From: Chloranthus sessilifolius
Taxonomy: Eukaryota; Streptophyta; Magnoliopsida; Chloranthales; Chloranthaceae
DNA length: 64,000 nt
Direction: 5' to 3'
NCBI GenBank assembly: GCA_021018995.1
Contig: CM037596.1
Span: 68,117,367-68,181,366, forward strand
Positions 34,127 through 45,464 of this stretch are shown piece by piece. Position 1 is the stretch's first letter, and each line of letters starts with the position of its first letter. The notes below the pieces were generated by a model that was not told where the DNA came from, made no database searches, and was given only the letters and a program-made list of their open reading frames with translations. The position numbers were made by a program, and so were the translations under genes.

Positions 34127-36085
34127 TGTTGTCGCTCCAAGTGTGCCATAATTGTGTGCATTATGAATCAAAAATTAAAGTATTAAAGAATGCTAGGTTA
34201 TATGGATGTTAACTTATGAAAGGGATATCAGCACATTGGGGCTAACACTGGCCTGCAAGATCAGGGCCAATTGTAGCAAGTTTTAAAAGTAAGTATTTCA
34301 AGATCGTCCACGAGAATTTTGTCAAAACAGAGAGATAATCCTGCAGATCTGTGCTACCAGATCTGGCTCTATAATTATCTAAAAAAAAGAATAGATAAAA
34401 GAGAGTGTTGGATTGTGTCACATTTAACTATAAGCAAATAAAGAAAAGAACTAACTACATGATCCAGATCCGAGTTGGGGAGATGTTTAAAATAAGACAA
34501 ATGCAGAAATAATAGCTTCATGTACTTTAGGCTCACGAATTTTAATGGAGAATCAGTAGTTCAACAGGCAGATTCAATCTTCATCCGCTACCAGATGGAT
34601 GTAAGAGAAATAAATCCGAATTAAGGAATAGGTTTAGACTTATGGCTATGATCATCCACTTAAATGGTCAGGATCATCCAATAGTTGTGGCCTATTCTTT
34701 AGTTCGAACATGAACATCACTGTAAATCCTGCTAGAATTAGCTTACCAACGCTAATTCGCACAGGTGTGATGAATTAAGGGAAGTTGCATGCGGATGAGT
34801 GACTCTAAAGAAGTCTAATGCACTAAGGTGGACATTTAGCACCCTCCACATGACTCCACTGGAGAAGACACAAATTACAACCTTTTAAAATCCAAAATTA
34901 CAATTGAGCACGGCTTCTTAGAGAGCCCTCAGACTTACAGTCTTGAATCCGAACTTGGAAGTACAAATCACTCACAATGGCTCTCAAAGGTAAACTACAA
35001 GAAGGGATTACAGGGGGTTCAGATAAGCTATCTGACCGGAATGAGGGAAACAGAGATGAAAACTCTAAAATCTGGATGCCCAATTTGGGCGAATGGCTTC
35101 TTTATTTATACTTTTTCCTCCATCCTGCGCATGGCTGGATTGACCAATCAGGAATGCTTTAGATCTGGATTGCCCAATGAGGGTTGAGCACGGGGATCCA
35201 GATCTGTTTTGGCCAATGGAAATGCTCTGATCTGGTTCGGCCAATCAGGTGTCAGAAGCATCAATTCTGTTATGAGTTTGAAATTCTGTTTGAGCTTCTA
35301 GAAGTTCCCGCCAGGTAATTTAACTTTGGGCGTTCACATGGGTTGGAATATGCCTTCGGATCTTGATTGGAACCTTCCGAAATGTTCCTGGTCTTTTGAT
35401 TGCATTGGGGCGCGTGCAAAGTTTCCTGAAATACCCTTCGGACGAGCTGCAAATCCCCAGAATGCCATTTCGCATAGTTTAAGGGCTTTTTCGCAAAGTA
35501 GTTTGGCTCCAGAAGCTCTCTTCGCAAAGCATTTTGGCTTCAGGAGATCTTTTCGTGGGGTTTCAGTTCTTGTTCGAATTGGTCTTCTCTTCTTTTCGCA
35601 AAGGTAAATCTTCTATTCGAACAGTTCTGTATCCTTTCGAAAAGCTCATTTGCAGTTTATTCTCTCTTCGCTTAGTCTCAGGTTCTTTGCGAATAGTAGA
35701 AGTTCTTTGCGAATTGAACTCTAGGCTCCCATTCTTCTTTGCGAATAGTAGAAGTTCTTTGCGAATTGAACTCTAGGCTCCCATTCTTCTTTGCGAATTG
35801 ACTTTTAACTTGATTTTTTCTTTGCGAATGGCTCTCTCTCTCTTGCTTCAGGTCTTTGTCTGCTCTTTTAGACCCTCTTTAGCCATTGCTGAGGCTGTTT
35901 CTTCACTCCTTCTTTAAACTTGACATGAGCTGTCAGCTTTTTGATCTTTTTGGGATGCTTTTCGGATTTGGACCTGTCTGATTGGTTAGCTGTAAAATGC
36001 ACAGTAAAGCACTTATTTAGTCTTCTCAAGGGTCTTTCAAGGCTCATGTTTAGGGGTGAAAAATGGTATTTTTCACTACTTAACA
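34127..36085 (-). repeat. 5' LTR of element 4
   Basis: 1,959 bp, partner of 25459-27433. TATA-like box near 35101-35110, words at 35465-35830 (ttcgcaaag, ttcgaa), two 52-bp units. GCTTC follows at 36086. Confidence 0.92.
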
Positions 36086-37611
36086 GCTTCTCCTGTGGGA
36101 ATCAGAGGAGATTCTAAGTGTTAAGAAGACGTAAAATATTGAGAATCGTATTCGGTAAAGGGGGATAGTGCTCCCACTTTGGCTGGTAAGGGCCTCTGGC
36201 TGGGTTGAAGTTTTGCTGTGGGGGGGTACGTTATTATAATTCGACATGTGGGCTGGTCAGTTCTGTGTCGTGTTCTGATTCTGATAGGTGTTAGGGTATT
36301 GTTTTCTATTTTGATATTGGCCTTGATTTTGATTCTGACCTTGGTTCTAGTTCACATATCTCTGCTGACTAGCACCTTGACTTTGGTTGGTATACTGTTT
36401 TTGGTTTTGGTTCTGTCTAAAATTTCGCGGTTGGAAGTTTCCATTATTAGAGTTTTGCCCTTGGTTGATGATGGTGTTAACTTGCTCAGTTCCTAAGGCT
36501 TTCTTATTATTTTTTTATTTCGATTCGCTGGAAGAGCCTATTCTTGACATGACTATAGATAACGCAAGATCTCCACCTTTAAATGTGTCGCTCTAGTCGG
36601 GATGCCCGAGAGTGGAGTGCAGCGAAGTTGGGGCAATCACTTATGACGAGTGCGCTCTTTAACGGTTCCCTAGTATTGTCGATGATAATATCAATCGAGT
36701 CCTTCTCTTTCATTGAAGTGCCGGTCCTAGTAGCATGTTTTCTCCATCTGGCGATGAAGTCAGTGAATTCTTCCTCAGGTCCTTGCTTGACTGCCATTAG
36801 ATCGCTGAGACTAACTGTCTCTTGGATCAAGTGTTTGTATTGGTCTAGGAATTGACCAACTAATTGGTCGAAGGTTTCTATATTATAAAGCCGGAGTCCG
36901 ACAAACCAATCTAAAGCTTCTCCTTCTAGCGAACGCTGGAAATAGTGAATAAGAAGTCCTTGATTATCACGTATGGGTCAGCAATCATTACAAAAGAGGG
37001 CCAAGTGATGGTTCAAATTTTCGGTGCCGTTATATTTAGTAAGCCTTGGTGGCTTAAATCCTATTAGTAAATTAAACTAAATGTCTTCGCAAAATTTATC
37101 AAATCCGAACGAGTGACTGGGGTGGTCTCTCTTGGCCATGTACTCATCGAGCATTTTAGGGAGATCTTCGATTTTAATGGTGTGGTCTTTTGGAGCAACT
37201 CGTAAGCAAACCTTGTCCAGAGGGTCATCATTGAATAATGTGTGGGCAGGCTGTCTCAGTGAGGTGGTGCGGGCCCAACCCTCAGACAAATTCTTCAGAG
37301 TCGTCATCTCCTCTTTGTATTTACTGGATACTGAGTTCTATTATTTGTTAGGCGGTCAGGTTCTATCCGATGCCACCATCTCTCCCATCATGATTGTTTC
37401 CGGTTTATGGGGTAGAGAAGGGATTCTCTTGCTCACTAGCCATATTAATCTTAGGTTGTCGTGGGCTAGAATTATGAAACAGTTCTTCTCCATACATTGG
37501 GTTGCCATGATAACCCCACAGTGGTGGGTCTCCTAAACTTACTCTTCGTATACCAAGCATTTCGAGTCTTTGGTGATGACTCATATATATAAAAGAGAAT
37601 CTAAACGACAC
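36086..37611 (-). pseudogene. Gag of element 3 (N-terminal and capsid part)
   Basis: From the right: a likely start near 37545-37611 (fragment ASEQENPFSTP), a linker with LRQPAHTLFNDDPLDKVCLR (37077-37307), then the capsid. 36579-36830 has VSLSDLMAVKQGPEEEFTDF and IARWRKHATRTGTSMKEKD, a retrotransposon gag domain. Left of that (36220-36480) is a strongly Asn/Gln/Tyr-rich tail. It is cut by element 4 at 36090/25454. Several stops. Confidence 0.75.
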
Positions 37612-37679
37612 GATGGAAAGAAGAAAAATAGGGAAATAGGCTGGAAACTAACAATCTAGAAACAGAGTTTGCGAAAAAG

Positions 37680-37696
37680 TCCCATCGCGATCACCA
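37680..37696 (-). other. Candidate primer-binding site of element 3
   Basis: Minus strand TGGTGATCGCGATGGGA; read on the plus strand it ends in CCA, as a tRNA 3' end must. It is six bases from a TG at 37703 that would begin the LTR, the same spacing as in the Athila elements here. I could not assign the tRNA. Confidence 0.5.
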
Positions 37697-38039
37697 GTCT
37701 ATTGGTGCGCATTTTTTCTAGGTTCCTCTCGGTTCCTGTTGAATCAGTGGCTTCCAATTCTGTCCTGATGGACTCTAGTGATGCGGCGTTTGGAATAATT
37801 AAAGTGAAAATAATGACAGGGGTTTTCTGGGAGGATCCCTGGTTTATTGCGATCGCCAGCTGCAGATATTTTTCGACGCTGCAACACGTCAGTGATCATG
37901 CTTAAGAGCAGGTGTGGGTTGCTTTTATACTGAATTGTCCGCCTGCGAACGTCAGCAGTGTTCTATTTCTTTGGATTAGATGGTTTAGTTTCCTTTTGAT
38001 TCCCCTTTATAGTTATGATTCTGGTCAATTTAGACTTCC

Positions 38040-38690
38040 CTGATTCTGTTATGAATTTAGTTGTATAGGTTTGTTCCAATCCGGTTAAGAGTCTAGTTAA
38101 TGTTGATTTCTCAATTCTATTAGAGGTCTAATTAATATTAGTTTCTCAATACTACTAGAAGTCCAATTAGTTTTAGTCTCCTATTGATACTTGGAGTGCA
38201 CGTGCATTAATTCCGATAAAACTCTAATTAAATCAAGCATGCTAATTATACTGGGGTTCTAAATAATGCAAGTATACTAGTTGTATCAAAATTCTAATCA
38301 AATCAATTATGACAGTCCTACAAGAATTCTAATTGAAATAGAATACTAATTTTACTAAAACTCTAATTCAAGCAAATAAATTAATTTCGTTAAAACCTAA
38401 TTAAAACAAATAAACTAATTTTTATGTGAATCTAATTGAACTAAATGAATTGATTTTATTAAGATTCTAATTAAAGCAATGAATTACCTATACTAAAAAT
38501 CTAATTAAAGCAATGAAATTAATCATACTAAATTCTAATTAGAGCAAGAAATTAATCAATTAAATTTTGATTTAAATAGATTAATCAGTCATACTAAAAT
38601 CTAATGCACTTAAAGGATTACATATGCTGGAATAAAATAAACTTATTAATTAATTATACTAAAAGGATAAAACAAAAGCAATTAATTAAT
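38040..38690. repeat. Decayed AT-rich tandem-like repeat (ctaattaaagcaatgaatta)
   Basis: A dozen or more degenerate copies of tctaattaaagcaa, with units about 35-45 bp apart. Unit length drifts, so this is an old array. Confidence 0.6.
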
Positions 38691-39424
38691 CCTAAAATTC
38701 CTAAAAAAAGGGGGTTTTGGGCCTGCTATGCTAAGGAGGATTGGCCTCGTTCCCGAGTACCCTTCATAAGCTCCCTTGGGAAAATCGGGTGGCTAAGATT
38801 GAAGATAAATTAATTTTAGACCATGAGATAATATTTTTAGGCTTTTCAGAGTTGATTTCAGAATAATAATTATGAGTTAAATTGTAAAACTAGGATTATA
38901 GAAACTGAAATTATATTTAGGGTTTTTGGAGATATTAAAATAAGAAATTAAAATTTCTAGGACTGAATTTAGGTCCGAAATAAAAAAATCAGACCGTATG
39001 ATTAAGGACTGGTTCTAAATCAAAGGATTAGAACCAGAGATTAATGATAGGATTGTAGATCGAGATTTTAGAACTGAGTTAAAGCCTAGGATCAGTATAT
39101 CAGACCAATAGATTAAGGACTGGTTCTAGAAACAGAGAACTAGAAAAAGATATATAGAATTTTGGCCCGAAAAGGGTGTTACGGTCTAAAAATAAATAAA
39201 ATAGACTTCCTAGATCTAGAGATTAGAAGCTATGGTTGTAAATAAAAGATTAAATCCTTACGTAGGGCCAGGGTTGCGGAGAGAAATCTCGAAGATTCGA
39301 GGCTTGAATCTTGGAGTTCTCTGGTTTCGAAATCCCAAAAAGTATTCGTTCTCTCTCGAAAAATTGCTAGCCCCCCGTGTTGTGTTTTTTCTGAAATTAA
39401 AAAAAAAATCTTTTATAGGTTTTT

Positions 39425-39850
39425 CTTCAATTACGCGCCATTTTTTGGGCGTTTAACTAAATTACGCGTCAGTTTCCTAGCGCTTAATCGCTTTGAGTCG
39501 GTCACTGACTCAGTGAGCGACCGACTGACTTGCTCAGCGAGTTTCCCAATCCTAACAAAATTAGGGCTAATTGCGCGTGTGATGGGAAGTGCGCAATCTG
39601 ATTAAGCGATTCTTCAGAAGCGCCTAATCAAGGAAACTTAAGGGTTAAGGGTAGTGAGACTAGGCCGAGCGTAGGCCAATTGCGAACTAGTTTTGTGGCG
39701 CTTAATCCAATCGCGAGTTTAATTTCAGGCGCGTAATCGAGTCTCGGATAGGTTTAAGAAGGAAAGTTTGGTATGAAAGGGAGACGGATTGCGCATTTGT
39801 GGTGTGGCGTGCAATCGAATTACGCGCGGGGTTTCATGCGCTTAATTTGG
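39425..39850. repeat. GCGCTTAATC / TTACGCGC word array in the element 3 LTR
   Basis: CpG-rich words recur in both orientations (attacgcg at 39431 and 39462, gcgcttaatcg ~39480, gattaagcgattc ~39600, gcgcctaatc ~39620, gcgcttaatcc ~39700, attacgcgcg ~39820). Many make imperfect inverted pairs. The surroundings are AT-rich. Confidence 0.7.
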
Positions 39851-40129
39851 GGTTGTCTGGGTCTGGTCTCTAGAATGAAATGCAAGACTATTGTTTCTGT
39901 CTATATTCCGACTATATACTATTATTTTAGTATATAATCTCCCCATGTCGGGATCTGAGCCACAGAGCTATTGTTTCAGCCTGTGTTCAGTCATGTACTA
40001 TTGTTTCAGTGCATGGTTCCAATATCAGGGTTAAAAAGGGTCAAAGGTTGACCGAACAAAAAGAATATTTCAAGAAGGCAAAATGGGGGTGTCTACATTA
40101 TGGTGTCGGCATAACGACATCATCTTACC

Positions 40130-41045
40130 CTCCATCATCTCGTAGGGGAAGGAAGAGGAAATTTTTTAAGCCTTATCCAAGGCACCCGTACCCAACCCGC
40201 CAACAAACGATGTCGTCGGTAGTGGACCCGACTTATGCTGATCCTAATTCATCCCCACCACATTCACCAACCCATTCCCATTCGGGAGAAATTTTCACCA
40301 CTATCCTCATCACCCTATCCCCATTTACAATTACCAGGTCCTTTAGTGCCCCCATTTTTCCAACCACCACTTCCCAAAATATCCAAAATCAACCCCCCCA
40401 TTCCCCATCTTTCTCACAAACCATGCCCATGCCCCCTCCCATATCCACGCCAAATTCGACATATTTTCCATCCCCATCCATGACAAACCCAACCCAACCT
40501 CCCACATCCATATCCATGCCCCATTTTCCATCTTCCTCATAAAGGCCTGATCCGCCATCATTCACATATGTCACCTCTACCCTATCCAACCCCCCACAAA
40601 TCTCCCCATCTACCAGGGTCATGCCCATTTTTACAGGGGCCATGCCTGGTTCTTCCCAAACATCCTCACCTTACCTTTCATCATCCTCATACATTCCCAA
40701 CCCATCCCCCTTTTCAAATGCCCCACATCATTCCTCCAATCTACCCCATATCTCATCTCCTACCCGGGTCATGCCCGATTTTACCAGGATCATGCCCACT
40801 TTACCCTCCATATCCACCCCATCCATGCCCCTCCAAACCTCAAATAACTCGTCTCCATCTGATCTCCCTTCCATGGCCATGATGGAAGAACTGGTCCAAG
40901 CCTACACTAGGTGGAAGGCCTCCCAATACATTCCCTCTCATCCATACCACACACCCATCGATCTATCCCATACCCTATCAAGCCTCCATGCCTCACTCCC
41001 CCATGACTCCCATCAACCCCCCATCATCCACACCATTCAATAGCC
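40130..41045 (+). pseudogene. Proline/serine-rich N-terminal region of the element 5 polyprotein
   Basis: Open stretches 40009-40542 and 40621-41043. Pro and Ser exceed a third of the residues, with repeated TRVMPDFTRIMPTL-type segments. The first frame starts inside the LTR of element 3, so its ATG is not the real one. No folded domain. Probably the disordered leader part of a Tat gag, but composition alone supports this. Confidence 0.4.
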
Positions 41046-41049
41046 CATT

Positions 41050-41450
41050 ACCCACATGCCTCAAGGCCCAATGGCCTAAACCTCCATTCCCCACATGTCC
41101 TAAGGCCCCATGGCCCAAAAACCCATAACCCAGGCCCACCTACCCATTAAGGCCCAATGGGCCAGACCTATCAAAGGCCCATGGCCTAGACCCATCAAGG
41201 TTCAATGGGGCTAGACCCATCAAGGGCCCATAGCCCCAGACCCATCAAGGCCTAATGGCCAGACCCACCAAGGGCACATGGCTCCAGACCCATCAAGGCC
41301 CAATGGGCCAGACTCACTAAGGCCCAATGGACCAGACTCATTAAGGCCCAATGGAGAAGACCCATCAAGGGCCCATGGCCCAAACCCACCAGCCCAAAAC
41401 TATCATGACCAAGGCATTGTGGCCTAACCCTCCCAAGGCTTCATGGCCCA
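41050..41450 (+). repeat. GGCCCA/TGGGCC word array (decayed ~33-bp tandem repeat)
   Basis: About 13 copies of ggccca or tgggcc within 400 bp, in units such as cccatcaaggcccaatgg. Several are self-complementary (gggcccatggcc). GGCCCA/TGGGCC is also the plant site II (TCP-type) promoter word. The spacing is 30-38 bp. It separates two Pro-rich open stretches, so it may once have been coding. Confidence 0.75.
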
Positions 41451-41795
41451 AACCCAAGCCCATCCTAACCTTGGAGCCTCACACCCATACCCTTCACAAT
41501 TTCTCCAAAATTTCACCCATTCACAACCCTCATACCCTGATCAAACCCATGCCTTATATCAACCCCAATTTTCCCATGGCCCCACACCCCAAGGCCATCC
41601 CCAAACCTTCCCCCATGTCCAATGGCCCCATCAGGCCCCGCCCCAAAACCAAACTACCACTCACCCCATCACCCTACAACACTTCCCTTGCATTCAAGGG
41701 TCCCATCCGACCCACATCCAATCCAACCCCATTCAATTCATGCATCAACAAGAAAATCTTGTCCTCATTGCACCCTATGTAGACCAATAGTATGA
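41351..41795 (+). pseudogene. Pro/His/Gln-rich segment of element 5 gag
   Basis: Two overlapping open frames (41351-41782, 41443-41790). The second has HQEN-type residues and ends LVLIAPYVDQ, with an acidic segment in the following frame. Probably the linker just before the gag core. No domain recognised. Confidence 0.4.
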
Positions 41796-41879
41796 CGAGG
41801 ACGAGATCAGAAACAGTGGGGCCTACGTTGGGGCATTGACCAATGTTAATCCTCCACCTGTAATTACCCCACCTATGAC

Positions 41880-42690
41880 AGCCCAGAGTGAGTTCAGACT
41901 CACAATTGAGAAGACGACCCCTATGTTCAAAGAATCAGAATAATTTAGGAAACAGTTGGACAAGATTCAGAAGTAGTTATCGAAGATGGGTGGTGCTAAA
42001 ATCCACGCCACGGACTTCACGGACTTGGGCATGTTTGCTGAGGTCCCCTTGCCTCCCAAATTTAAAATGTCAGCTTTTGACAAATACAACAACACCGACA
42101 TTCCTATTGCACACCTCAAGTCCTACTGTGGGGACATGTGCTAATATGGAGGGGAGGAAAGACTGTTGATAAAGGTCTTTCAAAAGAGTTTGACTGGTCT
42201 GGCCCTAAGGTGGTTCACATCTTTGGAACCATCTATGATGAAAACATGGAAGGACTTAACGCACTTGTTCTAGGAACAATATGCCTATAATATTGACATC
42301 AAACCACGTAAGTCTGACTTGGCCCGATTAAAGCAGAACTCGAATGACACCTTCAACGACGACTTGGGGCGGTGGAGAGAACTAGCAGCACAGTTCAGAA
42401 ACAGGATACCTGATGATGAGCAAATCGAATGATTTTCAAGAATACTCTACCAGTGGTCTCAAACTTTTTGGTGTACCAGCAGCAGTCCAGTTTTACTTAT
42501 CTGGTGAGGAATGCCAACCACTGTGAAGATGCTATCAGGGAGGGGCGCCTAAACAAAAATATACCAAGTGGAGCCAGTGGGGTTAGAAGCTTTTCAGAAC
42601 AAAGGAATGATAAGAGAATCAAGGCTGATGTCCAAAACATTGCCAATGCTAGGCCCAACAATAATATAATCCTGTTCTAATTCCAAGCGG
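41880..42690 (+). pseudogene. Gag capsid domain of element 5
   Basis: Readable in two frames with stops at ~42142, ~42272 and ~42430. It contains DLGMFAEVPLPPKFKM, FDKYNNTDIPIAHLKSY, LALRWFTSLEPSMMKTWKDL and then FNDDLGRWRELAAQ, the retrotransposon gag domain of Tat elements. The shifted 42429-42680 frame continues with AIREGRLNKN. Confidence 0.75.
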
Positions 42691-42879
42691 CCCAGCCAGC
42701 ACCCGTTAGAACTGAGCAGATACAGAGAGCAGGGAAAGGTCAGGGAATGCAGATGACTTCGGAGCAGAGGAGATCCCGCTATGATCGAGTGTTTATGCCC
42801 TTGGGATAATCATAAGTGTACGTTTACCTTTATTAATAGAAAAGGGATTAGTTACTATTCATCAACCGCAACCTCCTCC

Positions 42880-43640
42880 CCACCCGATCCCAAAGAACTA
42901 TGACCCGAATACCCATTGTAATTTTCATCAGGGTCCAAGTCACTCGACTGACCACTGCTTCCCATTGAAGCACGCAATCCAAGATTTAATCGATACCAGA
43001 AAAATCATTCCATTGGCACCTTCGCAAGTGAACCAGCATACAAATATCCACCAGGTGCCATTACCCCCACATCCTACCGGAGGAGCAGGTCCCAGACCCA
43101 CCATCAGAATGGTAGAGGAATATGAAGAGGAATTTGAGTTTGACCCATTAGACTATATCAGTGATTGGGAGAGCTACGTGGCGCCATTGCTGAGAAATGT
43201 TGAAGAAAGGAATATTGGGGTGATTGAGTCCCTAAATTTGTCAGATTATTTTTGCAACCCGACTCCACGAATTGAACCCTTGGATCTTAGGGCTTATTTT
43301 CCATCACCCACTCGCATTAATTATGTGCATATAAATGCATACCAACCATACACCACCACGCCCGTCAAGTACCCAATAGCCCATTATACACCCCCCCGTC
43401 GGCACCCATCAGCTACCAATGGCCTACCCCTACCCCTTTTACCCCAGTGCCATCACTCACAAGCTTCACCACCCCCGTCTGGCCCAATTTTTCCACCCAA
43501 CCAGCTATCACCAATGTAAATCAAGTGTTATCCACACCTCCAAAGCCTACAGTACAAGAGCATCCGATACTAGTAGCCATGCCATTTCAGATTCCGGGAC
43601 CAACCTACAATTCTCATCAGGTCCCATTGAGTTATGAGTA
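42880..43640 (+). pseudogene. Zinc knuckle and Pro-rich linker of element 5
   Basis: The nucleocapsid-like motif HCNFHQGPSHSTDHC (CX2HX4HX4C) is at 42917-42958, the same type as in element 3. The open frame 42965-43519 follows, with HAIQDLIDTRKI and an acidic patch (EEYEEEFEFDPLDY), then a Pro/Tyr-rich tail. The frame is continuous through the knuckle, so the listed start is arbitrary. Confidence 0.65.
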
Positions 43641-43677
43641 AACAGATGTCAATGCTAGTAGCAACAGAGAAGGGCCA

Positions 43678-44709
43678 GTGGACTTCGTCACTTGGTCTAG
43701 GAAGATATCAAAGCAGCCAAAAGCACCAACAGCAGCACAAGCCCAACTGGAGGGAATGAAAGATAGGGCCGTGAATCCTTTTGAGAAAATGAGTCGAGAA
43801 CATATACTGGAGACTCAGCTGAGAAGAATGCTTGCCCATATTACTGTATGGGATTTGTTAATGATGTTCCCACTTCATTTTTAAGCTTTAATGGGGGCAT
43901 TAAAGAATGCGCATGTATCAATTCCAGTTAGCCCGGATGAAGTCAGATAAATAATTGGTGAAGTTATGGGTCCAAACGCCATCTCATTTTTAGATGCCTA
44001 TTTATCAAATTAAGGGAGTAGTCACTCCAAATCCCTTAACATTACTGTTGAGTTTGGAAATATGATAATTCCCTTGGTTTTAATTAATAATGGGCCTGCG
44101 TTGAATATATGCCCGCTGAGAACCGCCACAAAGATCGGGGTAGATCCATGCATGTTGAGACCCACGAGAACCAGTGCCTGAGGTTTTGACAGTACCAAGA
44201 GAGAGATAATGGGAGAAGTTGACCTTTAGCTGCTGATTGGGCCAACGACCTTCTCGACATTATTTCAAGTAATGGACATCAAATCCTTGTTTAATTTGAT
44301 GCTAGGGCACCCGTGGCTACACAAAGTCGGAGCCATACCCTCCACACTGCACCAAAAACTTAAGTTTACATTTGGGCATAAAATCATTACAATCATTGGA
44401 GAGGGGCATAGTGAGAAAGAAAAGGCCACCAATAGCATTGAAAACCCCAATATACTGGATGTACCGCACATCGTTGAGGATGTCAATCTCCATAGTTTTG
44501 AATACGAGGTGTCGACGATACTCCCTGAGCCCATCGAGGGCATCATTCCAAGAACCGGAGGTGGAATGGTAGCAGTAGTGGCCATGCTCCAAAAGTGGGG
44601 CTGTAAAAGAGGAAGGGGTCTTGGGCCTAGATTACAAGGAAGAATGGAGCTCGTCCTAGCTAAGGGCAGACAGAAAGTCAGGTCTGGGCTAGGTTACAAG
44701 TCCACATAA
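43678..44709 (+). pseudogene. Protease and G-patch of element 5
   Basis: 43678-44270 holds the protease N-terminal half with MGPNAISFLDAYLSN and, at ~44080-44100, LINNGPALNICPLRTATKIG. The catalytic Asp of the family motif (DNG) reads Asn, so the enzyme is dead. 44272-44709 continues in frame with HPWLHKVGAIPSTLHQKLKF, then the G-patch at residues ~103-116 (KWGCKRGRGLGPRLQG) and RSGLGYKST. Confidence 0.75.
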
Positions 44710-45464
44710 GAAGAAGTACGAGAGGCTAAGGAGAAAGTCTGAGCGACGATAGCTAAAAAAGTCAGGGGATTCCACATAGAGGAGAAACCTTGGCCCAGGC
44801 CTCACATGAGGAATTCATTCATAAGTGTCGGGGTTGTGAAGATTGACTGGAATGGGGAAACTCGATTAACCCCACACAAGCCCACAGCACCAGTTCACCC
44901 CACCAATCCTCACATTACCCTTCCTAGCCTGGAGATAGATTTGGCCGCATTATCCCTCTTTGAGGATGACAGCCAGTACCTAAACAAACTCCCCCTATGG
45001 TAAATCACCACAAAATAGTGTTAACATTTGAGAACATCATCTCAAGCAAAATGGGGATCAACATGATGGAAGCTGACTTCAATGAGCCATATCAGTCACC
45101 CCCTCCATCAAATCAGGTAAAGGAGCGGCCCCTCAGGTACGCAATTGGGTATCTTTACCCCAAATCCTGGAAGCAGGGAGTGGCCTAACGTTTGGCACCC
45201 ATTTTCCAAGAAAAAATAACCTATAAAAAGTGAGATAAGCCCTTGGCAGGCAATTCTTTATATATACACAGACTCGTGCTGCCAAGGATTCGTCTCCGAA
45301 GAAAATAAAAATTTCAAAAACATTGAAAAAGTCTAAAGTCTAAAAATATTATCATTTAAAATTCTAGATAAAATATCATAAAAAGATGCCTTAATTGAAA
45401 CACCCACTCATGTAAAATCGACCCCTTTCCTATAGAAATACAAGAAGAGGTAGGAGTTACAAGT
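44710..45464 (+). pseudogene. Linker between G-patch and RT of element 5
   Basis: Several short open pieces (44806-45003, 44997-45188) with an acidic end (SLEIDLAALSLFEDDSQYL). A non-coding-looking AT-rich stretch (45240-45420) follows. No domain recognised. In Tat elements this linker is poorly conserved. Confidence 0.4.

Larger units (their letters stand above)
25459..36085 (-). mobile_element. Element 4: mosaic Athila-type element (element 1 backbone plus pol block)
   Basis: 10,627 bp with LTRs 25459-27433 and 34127-36085, PPT 27434, PBS 34103-34120 and GCTTC duplications. The LTRs, 3' domain and leader match element 1. Where element 1 has 12352-12590, element 4 holds 29636-~33430: an LTR fragment (29636-~29830), then a degraded integrase, RT and protease block on the same strand. 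No gag is recognised. It inserted into the gag gene of element 3. Confidence 0.9.
18238..40097 (-). mobile_element. Element 3: Tat/Ogre-type Ty3/gypsy element, interrupted by elements 2 and 4
   Basis: Minus-strand order from the right: 5' LTR (37703-40097), PBS (37680-37696), gag (36091-37611), element 4 insertion, gag knuckle (25374-25415), protease, G-patch, RT, RNase H, second RNase H and integrase to 18238. There element 2 begins; the 3' end and 3' LTR lie outside the window. The second RNase H between RNase H and integrase marks the Tat lineage. It is inserted in the leader of element 5; the predicted duplication is ttatg (40098-40102). Confidence 0.85.
37703..40097 (-). repeat. 5' LTR of element 3
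   Basis: About 2.4 kb. On the minus strand it begins TGTAGACACCC (ending 40097), the typical Tat LTR start, and runs to tggtgcgc at 37703. TATA-like boxes on the minus strand lie at 39411-39420 (ACCTATAAAA) and ~37925 (GTATAAAAGC); I cannot tell which is used. It contains a word array (39425-39850) and a decayed tandem repeat (38040-38690). The partner LTR is outside the window, so the inner boundary is tentative. Confidence 0.6.

Noticed and set aside
40020-40130. 40097/40098 as the end of the 5' LTR of element 5 with a PBS starting tggtgtcgg
   Set aside because: The sequence before 40097 shows no similarity to the 3' LTR at 53380, and fits better as the U3 start of minus-strand element 3.
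40009-40542. 177-residue open frame as an independent protein
   Set aside because: Its ATG lies in the LTR of element 3, before the element boundary at 40097; the remainder is low-complexity Pro/Ser.
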